Shown here: positions 55,185 to 64,000 of the stretch, piece after piece
Layout: the number at the start of each line of letters is the position of its first letter
Numbering within the stretch: position 1 is the first letter of the stretch
NCBI GenBank assembly: GCA_026214975.1
Contig: CM047815.1
Location: forward strand, 79,575,299 to 79,639,298
Direction: 5' to 3'
Source: Gentiana macrophylla
Lineage: Eukaryota; Streptophyta; Magnoliopsida; Gentianales; Gentianaceae
Length of the DNA stretch: 64,000 nucleotides
Program-made: the position numbers and the translations under genes
Notes under the pieces: model-generated
The model's database searches: none
The model's input: the letters and a program-made list of their open reading frames with translations, nothing else
Told to the model about the DNA's origin: nothing

Positions 55185-57502
55185 TGTGATGAGAGATAAA
55201 TTTATGATCGCTTTTATGACATTTCGCCCCATTTTCGATACCATTTTGAGCATTATTGTATCAAATCAAGTAAAAATTACTAAGTTTTATTCAAATGTAT
55301 AAGTAGTAGTTATTATATAAATTATCGTATTTTTATTAGTTTTTGTATCGGTTTAGTAACCGGAGTGTCGTGTCGGATTTACGTTTGGTATTTTGGTGGT
55401 TCATTGCAGGATTATATATTGACCAAGATTCCACGTAACGACATGTTTTGAGTCTAAAAGATGTGTTTAGAGGATTAGAAGAAGGTGCCACAAGTTTATA
55501 AGTTCAACGGAGCAAATTTTCTAAGTACTTAAATCGTTACATATTTTCGACGGAGATTTGACCCAGCTTAGAGGCATTTTCAGGGGATGACTTCTTAATG
55601 AAAGTTGTAGATCTTCACATAAGCTTTCTAACGCACTTTGAATTACATCAATTGGAGGTCTACAACTCAAGTTATGGTCAATTGACTAATCAATTCGGAT
55701 TAGTAGAAATCCCGTAAAAGACTCGACATACGAATGGCTCATCAAAACGACATTTTATGAAGAAGTTTCCTTCATAAAAGTTGTATATCTTCAAGAAATA
55801 TTTCCAATGGATTTTGAATCAAGTCAATCGGATTTCTACAACTCAAATGGTGGTCAAGTGGCTAATTGATTTGTATTAAGGAAAATGTCATAAAACGACG
55901 ACGCGTAATGGGAATGACCCATCAAAAGGCGTTTTCTGAAGAAGAGTCCTTCATGAAAGTTGAAGAATTTTCCGAGATCTTAATTTTGACGTTTGAATCA
56001 TAATTTTTGGAAGTCTACAACTCAAGATATGAATTTTATAAGTTTTAGAAGGATCAGAAGAATTATCACCACGGATCGATCTGGCCCTTTCCGGATCGAT
56101 CCGGCACTTCAATTTGGCTATATATACAGAGCTTCATGGAACAGAAGCCTGGCCCCTTTTCTTTCTTTTCTCTGTTCTTCCTCTCGTCCCTCTGTTTTTT
56201 TATTTTTGATCATATATATATATATACATATATGATATATATATATATATACACACCCTTCATGTATATATATATATATTCTATATATGAATATATATGT
56301 GATAGATTTATCTATATATATATATAGATCTAGATCTAGATCTTTTCATCTCGTTTCTCTTTTAATTTTCTTTTCGGGGCCCGTATATACATATATATGT
56401 CCATGTATGTATGTATATATATTTTTCACATATATAAATAAAATGGTTATAGTATATCGTTGTAATGGCGGAATAATTATCGAAGATTGTTGATTTGAAG
56501 CTTTGGCATGTTAGATCCAGTGAAACGATTCGATTCGATAGTCATAAACGGTAATATATTCTAAAATTGTTATGTTTATTATTTCTATTTCTATTTATAT
56601 ATGATATTAAACTAAAAATATATCTAGCCAAGATATGAATCAATTAGTTAATCTTTTGGTAAAATGAATGATCGACTCGGTAATAATGATTAAAATCAAT
56701 TATGATGAATCTCTTTCTTTCTGCGCTTAATGAAACGTTAAAATTGAAAGACACGAGGTAAAATTGGCCGAGAGTGAAAGCGTGACAACGGAACCCGATT
56801 TCCTACCCGAGGCGAGATTTGTCTTGGGAAAGATAAATTTTCTTGACATTTGTACTCGAGATCGTAATAATGTTAAATCATCGAGTTTAATTGAAACTTA
56901 AACCGGAAAGTTGAATCGTCCGGCTTTGACAACCGGAGCCTTTTAAATAAAATTGACCGTTTGTGAGCGGAATGACTCCTTTTATCTAAAGGTAGATTTG
57001 TACTCGGGACTGTTCGGAAAAACCGTAATGATTGTGGACCTTGGGTGATGCAATGGACATATGACAATTTCATACGCTCGTGTGAGGAAGAGTTGTCTAG
57101 CTTAGAAGTACACCGTTTCATTTATAATTGACCTCCTGAAGCAAGGAAAGATCTCATCTCATTTATTAACTAAAAAGATATATTGATTGATGACATAATT
57201 CTTGGCTAGATTCCAAAAATATATCTATATATTATATTAGTATTTATTTGTTTTATTTTACATTTTACTAACATCTAACTCTAACATTACTAACTAATCT
57301 AATCGATCTAACATAATCTAACCCGAGGAAAATGATAAACTGCGACTTAGATCGAGTTAATAATAGCTTCTTGGTGTTTAACCCCACTTAAAAGAATTAC
57401 CATGTTTTCCCGAGGAATACGACTGACTCACCGGACTAGCACTACAATTTGACCCGGTACCTTTGCCGGTTAGGATCTGTATAGCCTAGGTAATGTCCGT
57501 CA
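55185..57502 (+). repeat. Right LTR of the Gypsy element
   Basis: Same start and order as the left LTR, with a shorter AT microsatellite (56213-56260) and small indels. The end includes about 90 bases (CGAGGAATACGACTG ... TATAGCC) missing from the left copy. The related LTR at 62458-64000 has the same end, which shows that this longer version is the complete one. Confidence 0.85.
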
Positions 57503-57507
57503 GCTTT

Positions 57508-57580
57508 CTGGCGCCGTTTCCAAGGTTAGGTTTAGGTCTGTCAGTGTGCAGAGGATGAAGAGGAATGGAAGGAGCCACCA
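57508..57580 (+). other. Second PBS and short Gypsy internal sequence
   Basis: CTGGCGCCGTTTCCAAGG follows the right LTR in the place of a primer-binding site, then about 50 bases of internal-type sequence before the inverted Copia LTR fragment. A PBS after the right LTR means another element's 5' side was joined here. Confidence 0.6.
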
Positions 57581-57703
57581 TGATGTGGCCCAGATAATAC
57601 CCGATTCAAGAGGAAGATTGAGTCTTTTATTTAGTCTTTTATTATCCCACATTGGTTAATTGTCTTTTATATTTATTATTATTTTTAATTATTGTTATTT
57701 TGG
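57581..57703 (+). repeat. Inverted partial copy of Copia LTR
   Basis: TGATGTGGCCCAGATAATAC onward repeats the first about 123 bases of the LTR at 58436-57911 but in the opposite orientation. It ends at ATTGTTATTTT, after which the sequence is unrelated. Confidence 0.75.
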
Positions 57704-57910
57704 ATGCTTTGATTACCTTGTGATAACGGTTGGCCAAATTAGGGCTTCTTGATGATGATCAAAAAAGGATCGATGTGACAAGTGACGAATATAAGGCTGC
57801 GATTAGGGTTTCTCGGAGAACAAGAACGCGGGAACTCTAAGAAAGCGCCGCAGATTTTCGACAAGAACGCAAAGAAATTTGTTGCTTTAATCGCTGATCT
57901 CGATACCACT
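57704..57910 (-). other. Copia PBS and leader, truncated
   Basis: On the minus strand TGGTATCGAGATCAGCG begins two bases after the LTR end; it resembles the initiator-Met-tRNA PBS TGGTATCAGAGC. A short leader continues to 57704, where the inverted LTR fragment begins. Confidence 0.6.
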
Positions 57911-58436
57911 TGATGTAAACCGAATCTCGTAGGATCGTTGATTAAAAGCACAGCAAACGATTCAGCTTTGAAAAATATATTTTTATGTCTTTTTGAATAT
58001 ATATATACCGAAAGTAACAAAAGGATACGTAAATACTCCATCTCAGAATATTTACTACGGTGATCCCATCTCAGGAACACCAACCAATTACCCCGTCTCA
58101 GGATAATCGAAAGAAGTCCAATCTCTGAAAACTTCTTGAAAGAAACCCAATCTCTGAAAGTTTCTTATGATAAAAATTCAATCTCTGAATTTCAACCAAA
58201 ATAGTTGTTTTGATTCAATAATGAGCTACATATTCAAAAACAAGGAAATGCCTTATATAGGCTACAGACTCCAAGTCCAATTGTCATTTTAGCAATGTGG
58301 GACAAAATAACAATAATTAAAAATAATAATAAATATAAAAGACAATTAACCAATGTGGGATAATGAAAGACTAATTAAAAGACTAAATAAAAGACTCAAT
58401 CTTCCTCTTGAATCGGGTATTATCTGGGCCACATCA
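57911..58436 (-). repeat. Copia LTR, 526 bp
   Basis: Minus strand TGATGTGGCCC ... TTACATCA (TG...CA) with CCTATATAAGGC as a TATA region near 58252-58263. It is preceded on the minus strand by a truncated linker region (58437) and followed by a PBS. Its right-end boundary is precise because the inverted copy at 57581 starts at the same base. Confidence 0.75.
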
Positions 58437-59943
58437 CACCAGGAGTGAGGGAGGAAGAATCATCCTTGTCAGATAGAGAATGACTAGGAAAAGGGACATC
58501 AGATGGTGGAGAGTTGGATGTGGATCTGGACACAAGACTAGGGCTTGGAGCAGCAATAAGAGTGGAGGATGAAAGAGAATAAGAATTAGCAGGAGGATTT
58601 GGTGAAGCATGAGAACCATGCAGAATACCATTAGAAGATGGGGAGAGCAAAGGTAAGGAAACCAGGGGATCAATCATGAACTTGGATGAGGCATCCACGG
58701 ATTTAAGAGCAGGAGAATCAGAGACTTGATTGTCATAGGGGAAACTATTTTCATCAAAAATGACATCTCTAGAGATGTACAATCGACCATTAGGATCAAG
58801 GCATAGGTACCCTTTGTGAGAAGGACTTAGGCCAAGATATGAGCATTTCTTAGTGTGAAATTGAAATTTCCTGTTGTGATAAGGCCTAAGATATGGGTAG
58901 CAAGATCACCCAAACACCCTTAACATGGAGTAATCAGGTAACTTGTTAAATAGAGATTCAAAAGGGGATTTATTGCCTAACACAGGTGTGGGCAGATAAA
59001 TGATAAGTCCAACAGAATAGAGAAAAGCTTCCCACCAAAACTTAAGGGGCATTGAAGCTTGAGAAAGTAAAGTTAGCCCCATTTCAACTATAGCTCTGTG
59101 TTTCCTCTCAGCCTTGCCATTTTGGGCATGAGCATGAGGGCAATGATGCCTAAACATTAATCCAGATTCTTTTAACAGAGTTTCAAAGTTCCTAAACTCC
59201 CATCCCCAATCAGTTTTCAGGCACTTAATCTTAGCATTGAACTTAGTTTCCACTTGTGTTTTAAAGTGAGTAAAAACAGTGAAGGCATCAGATTTACCTT
59301 TTAAAGGAAATATCCAAGTATATCTAGTGAAGTCATCAAGAAAATGAATATAATACACATAACCAGTAATAGATTGAACAGGAGATGGACCCCAAAGATC
59401 AGAATGGACAAGTTCAAATGGTGCATTAGTTTTAGAAACAGAAATAGAATAAGGAAGAGAATGATGTTTGCCCATACAACAAGCTTCACAAAAACATAAA
59501 TTGTTATTTCCAATAATAGACTCATTACATAGTTGCATAACTTGATACATGACCCTACTAGAGGGGTGTCCTAGCCTCTTATGCCAAACATTAGCTTTAT
59601 GATGATCAGACTTAGAACTAACAGCAGAGTCAGACTGAGTACTAGACTTATTCAAAGTATAGCTGGATTGAACTTCAAATAGCTGGACATATGGAGAGTG
59701 ATCTTCAAAGGATTTGGATTGAAGGGAACTCAACTGATCTGGAAAATGCATTTGATAAAGACCATTCTTAAGGGCTCCTTGCAGCATAATTCTCTTTGTA
59801 GTTAGATCCTTCACAAAGCAACAAGTATAGTGAAATCAAGAAAGACAGGGTTATCAGTAGTAAACTTTGAAGCATTAAGAAGATTCTTGGTGATTTTAGG
59901 CACATGAAGAATACTATTAAGAGCTGGAACTGTGATGATGTTA
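58437..59943 (-). mobile_element. Partial Copia: protease end to integrase
   Basis: From 59943 the minus strand reads NIITVPALNSILHVPKITKN (protease-region end), then, after one frame break, 59814-58906 encodes the pre-integrase NVWHKRLGHPSSRVMYQVM, the zinc-binding CFCEACCMGKHHSLP, and an integrase core (ELVHSDLWGPSPVQSITGY, DFTRYTWIFPLKGKSDAFT, HAQNGKAERKHRAIVEMGL). A linker (58782-58437) is cut at the LTR. Reverse transcriptase and RNase H are missing. Confidence 0.8.
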
Positions 59944-62420
59944 AGGCCTTTGTAAGACAATCTGCTACTTGGTCTGCTGATGGAATGTGCTGGACTGAAA
60001 TGAGCTTCTTCTGTACCAGATCTCTGACATAATGGACATCAACTTCTATATGCTTTGTCCTGGCATGAAAGACTGGATTATGTTCAGAAAAATGGCAATG
60101 ATGTTGTCACACCAGGCCACAGGTGTATCAAGAATCTTTAGGCATAATTCTTTCATAAGATGTTGTAGCCACTGGAGTTGAGAAGACAGATTTGCTAGTG
60201 ATCTGTACTCTGACTCAGCACTTGATCTAGACACTACATTCTGCTTTTTGGAGCTCCAAGACACTAGTGAATCACCCATGTAAACACAATAACCTCTTGT
60301 GGACTTCATGTCTGATTCATCACAAGCCCAGTCTGCATATAAATAACTATTAACATGTAAAGTAAGACCAGGCTTAAAATGCAAGCCCTGATCAATAGTC
60401 TCTTTGACAAATCTCAGCATTCTTTTTAGAGCATTCCAATGCACATCTGTAGGACACTGCATGAATTGACTGAGAGCATTTGCTGCATATGTGATGTCTG
60501 GCCTGGTAAGGGTTAGATACTGCAATCCTCATGTGGCACTCATGTACAAGCTAGGGTTGGCCATAGGAGTGCCTTGATCCTTCTCATAATGTCTACTTGC
60601 AACCATATGTGTGGGGCAAGATTTGACATGCTTCATGTTAAGCCTCTTAAGGAGCAGTGTGGCATAATTTTTATGTGTGAGGTAGAGTCCAGTACTGTCC
60701 CTATGTGCTTCCATTCCCAAAAAGTGGGACAGATTTTTCAAGCTCCTTCAAGGCAAAGGTAGAGTGCAAGACTTGAATGACCTTTGAATCAGAGAGCTAC
60801 AGTTGCATGTGACCAGTATGTCATCAACATATACCAACACATACGACAGTGTCTTTTCCTTTCTGAATATGAATAAGAAGTTATCTGCTCTGGACTGATT
60901 AAATCCCCAGTGTAACATCTGGTTTCTAAGGGCATCAAACCATGCCCTGGGTGCTTGTCTCAGTCCATAGAGCGACTTCTTGAGTCTACACACATATGTT
61001 GGTTTTGCTGTATCTAAAAATCCTTCAGATTGGGGCATATATACAGTTTCATTGAGTGGCCTATTCAGGAAAGCATTTTTAATGTCCACTTGTCTAATGC
61101 TCCAGTTTAGAGTGACTGCTATGGCTATAATGACTCTCATGGTTGATGCCTTTGCCACTGGACTGAATGTTTCACTGAAGTTAACCCCATAGGCTTGTAA
61201 GAACCCTTTGGCACCAGTCTTGCCTTCTTTTTTAGGACAGATGCATCAGGATTCAATTTTAGCATGAAAATACATTTGTTGTCCACCAACTGTTGCTTTG
61301 TGTTGGTGGAACCAGCTCCTAAGTTCCATTTCTCAACAGGGTATTATATTCCTTCTCCATAGCATGCTTCCATTGTGGTATAGCTAAGGCCTCTGACACT
61401 TTAATGAGTTCGATGAGGTGAGAAGAATGTGAGTGGCTTAACAAAGATAGTGATGTAGGTTTTGGGTTTGAAGATCCCACTCTTGGATCTTGTCTGCATC
61501 TGGTGAGTAGTAGTGTTCTTTGACATGGAAGGGTTAGGTCTGGTGTTTGTGGAAGTGACAGGAAGGGTTTGAGTGGAAGATGTGACATGCTCTTTTCTTT
61601 ATGTGTATCATTGCTAACAGGTGAAGGTGAGTGGACATTCAGATGATGTATTCATAGGAGAGATTGGTGGTGAGCTATGTGTGGAGCTTTGTGGTGATGT
61701 GAAGCGTTGTGGTGGTGGTGAGTGTTGTGTTATGTGTTCCCCTCTTGAAGAAGAAGAGGAGGAGGATGTGTGTGAGGAGGTAGGTGTACTTGGTGATGGT
61801 GATTGCCCTGAGGTGTCACTGCTGGTGCTGCTGGTTGGAGGGAGTGTGGGGGGAGTCAGGGCAGGGAAAAGGTTGGATGTGGTAGGATCAGATTGCACAT
61901 ACCTGTGAGGGCCCTGAGAGAAACCATCATGGAAGGGTAAAGAGACTTCATTGAAGGTCACATTCCTGGTAATGTTAACTCTACCAGATTCATAGAGGCA
62001 TAAGTGGCCTTTATGATCAGTGGAAGTTCCTAGATACACACATCTAGATGAGTGAAAGGTGAACTTATGGTTGTGGTAAGGTCTAAGATGAGGGTAGCAA
62101 GCACATCCAAACACCTTGTGCATAAAGTAATCAGGTTTGGTGTGATAAAGGGTTTCAAAAGATGATTTGAAGTGAAGCACATATGAGGGAAGTATGTTAA
62201 TGAGGGTGACAGAGTGTTTAAAATCATCCCACCAGAATCTTAAGGGCATGGAAGCTTGAGCTAGCAAAATGAGGCCAAGTTCTACAATATGCCTGTGTTT
62301 TCTCTCACTCCTACCATTTTGCTCATGTAGATGAGGGCAGGGGTGTCTAAAGGTGATTCCAGATTCTTTCAAGATTGGAACTAGGCTTCTGTATTCCCCT
62401 CCCCAATCTGTTTGCAAGCA
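59944..62420 (-). mobile_element. Partial Copia: integrase to RNase H
   Basis: The minus strand begins inside the integrase core at 62420 (LQTDWGGEYRSL), continues NGRSERKHRHIVELGLILL and a Ser/Thr-rich linker, then a reverse transcriptase (61158-60529: VDIKNAFLNRPLNETVYM, LVYVDDILVT) and an RNase H (60525-59944: SRSSAESEYRSLANLSSQL, VAWCDN, VDVHYVRDLVQKKL, DQVADCLTKAL). Several frameshifts are present. It is cut at both ends and joins the other partial Copia at 59943/59944. Confidence 0.8.
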
Positions 62421-62457
62421 TGCGTCACCAAACCGGACCTTAAAGCGGCGTCAAGAA

Positions 62458-64000
62458 AGGGCGGACCTTTTCTAGGTTAGGCGGATCCTAACGGCGATGT
62501 GCGGGTCAAATTGTAGTGATAAAGTGGTGAGTCGGTGTCGAATCCTCGAGGAAAAAAGTGGTAATTCTTTTAAGTGTGGTTAAATACCAAAAATTTGCTA
62601 TTAACTCGATCTAAACCGCAATTTTATAACCTGATTACTACTACTCTAACCAACATAAAATAAATCGTAATTTAAAAGTTATTCTAATATAATATATATA
62701 GATATATAAATATATAGATACCAAAATATAATATATAACCGAGACTAACCAAAGTATATGTAATCAAATTATATGATCTTTTGATTAATGGAATGTGTTC
62801 GATCTTCCTTTTTAGGTCAATTGAGTGAATGAAGCGGTGTACTCTAATGTCAACAATTCCTCCTCACACGGCGTATGAAATTGTCATATGTCAAAAGTCA
62901 TCGATCCAAGGTCCACAAGCGCCCCATGCTAAACTTAGTTAGTCAAAAGCAGTGCAGTACAAATCTACCCCGGATAAAAGAGGTGATTCCATTTGTCAAA
63001 TGGCGATGTTATTCAAGAGGCTCCGGTTGTCAAGCGGATCGATTTAATACAAGCGATGTAGTTTCAATTAAAGCTGTGATTTTAACATTATTAAGATCTA
63101 AGTACAAATTTTAATAAGATTTGTTTTATTAGGACAAATACGCCCCGGGTAGGAAATAGGATTCCGTTAATCAGGCGGCCATTTTACCCTCGGTTTTCTA
63201 TTTTTACTCGTATATCACGACTTCTGCGGTGAGTTCATCGCCAGGTTATATGTAGTATTCATTATGATTGATTACTTCATTCGAATATGTTATCATTACG
63301 TAGCGAAATAGAAAAAGATTCATTTTACTCAATTTTAGTCATTTTTATTTTAACATCATTCCATTACGAAAAGATCAAAATAATATAATTACATAACTTT
63401 GGCTAGTTATTAGATCTAGCCTAATAACATTATAAAAACTAAAAAAGAAGAAAATGACAAACATAAACATAATTATTATAGAAATTACCCGATTACAAGC
63501 TGGCGACTCGAAATCGTCTTTTTCCGGATTTTACAGCGATTTAACAACACGAACCGAGAATTTCCCGAACATTATTACCGTACTACTACTACATTATTTT
63601 GGCATAAGGCCTATTTACAACTATAAAAGAAAAAGAGGAAAGAGTTATATATATAGAATATGGTTTATATATATAATTTGGTACACCTCCAAATGAACTC
63701 TACGATGCTCCTTTTATAAATTTTCCCCTTCCCGGACGGTCACGAAAATTTGCGGATCGGTCGGTGTAATGATGCTAATCATTTCAGCTTGTCCTCGACA
63801 TGTTCCCCATATTACACATAATCATTACTTGTCTTTGTGTAATTATATATATAATTATATATAATTACACAGTTAATCTTCTAAAAATCGTAACTTGAAT
63901 TCTCGATATCAGAATGACATAATCGAACTTCCGTTGAAAAGCTCGTTAAATTCTCTACAACTTTCATCAAGACCACTTCTTCAGAAAACATACTCTCGAT
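62458..64000 (-). repeat. Related Gypsy LTR, inverse, runs off the window
   Basis: The reverse complement of this segment matches, with divergence, the LTR at 55185-57502: TTTTCTGAAGAAG near 63981, CACTTAAAAGAATTACC near 62575, and ATCACTACAATTTGACCC near 62510. A PBS-like TTGACGCCGCTTTAAGG (about 62443-62459 read in reverse) follows its end, then the truncated Copia. It is a second, older member of the same lineage. Confidence 0.7.

Larger units (their letters stand above)
48361..57502 (+). mobile_element. Athila-like Gypsy element, gag-only, non-autonomous
   Basis: Long LTRs (48361-50619 and 55185-57502, both starting TGTGATGAGAGATAAATT) flank a 4.6 kb interior with a PBS, a degraded gag (51473-52546), a protease-deleted remnant (52718-53435), a conserved GTCGAGC...AACGACGTTAA motif of this lineage (53628-53645) and a purine tract before the right LTR. 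No reverse transcriptase, RNase H or integrase is present. The LTRs are very similar over most of their length, so insertion was recent; the left lacks about 90 bases near its end. No 5-bp duplication was found, because the right LTR is followed by another PBS. Confidence 0.85.

Noticed and set aside
48361..57502. Tandem array or CRISPR-like regular repeat
   Set aside because: The repeat consists of two LTRs 6.8 kb apart; there are no short regularly spaced repeats, and the DNA is eukaryotic.
61621..61908. Plus-strand Gly/Val/Glu-rich frame
   Set aside because: Antisense to the Ser/Thr-rich Copia linker; no independent evidence.

Overview
The window is nuclear DNA of a flowering plant, probably a eudicot. 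Genes carry GT-AG introns and plant-type chloroplast transit peptides, the DNA is A+T-rich, and most of the length is plant transposable elements (Copia, Gypsy/Athila-like, LINE, SINE-like, hAT, Tourist). No bacterial, organellar or CRISPR-type features were seen. The species cannot be named from the sequence.

The left third (about 3.2-17 kb) is the gene-rich part: a chloroplast transaldolase (3287-7345, +), a thylakoid-lumen FKBP-type peptidyl-prolyl isomerase resembling FKBP19 (9641-13613, +), and a CYP51G sterol 14alpha-demethylase (14365-16947, -) convergent with the FKBP gene. Spaces between them hold small DNA transposons, some nested. From 17 to 30 kb are two tandem minus-strand copies of an At4g14100-like gene. 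The copy at 28462-29357 looks intact. The other (21014-26790) is a pseudogene split by a 5 kb Copia element with short LTRs. From 30.5 to 37.5 kb come a SINE-like element, a retroposed LINE ORF1-type sequence with a 14-bp target-site duplication, a truncated Copia, and several MITEs with clear TIRs and TSDs. A LEAFY PETIOLE/PUCHI-like AP2/ERF gene lies at 38226-39304 (+).

From 40 kb to the end no host gene is recognisable: a 1.8 kb non-autonomous hAT element, a SIRE-type LTR, a Tourist MITE, a Copia-like LTR, an Athila-like Gypsy element with 2.3 kb LTRs that keeps only gag plus a protease-deleted remnant, two joined partial Copia elements, and a related Gypsy LTR in inverse orientation running off the right edge.

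The functional genes do not form one pathway. Transaldolase acts in the plastid pentose phosphate pathway, FKBP19-like in the thylakoid lumen, CYP51 in ER sterol synthesis, and the ERF in meristem/organ patterning. The transaldolase-FKBP19 pair is, as far as I recall, also adjacent in Arabidopsis (At5g13420/At5g13410), which suggests conserved microsynteny. I found no convincing undescribed system; the unusual material is structural variation of transposable elements.
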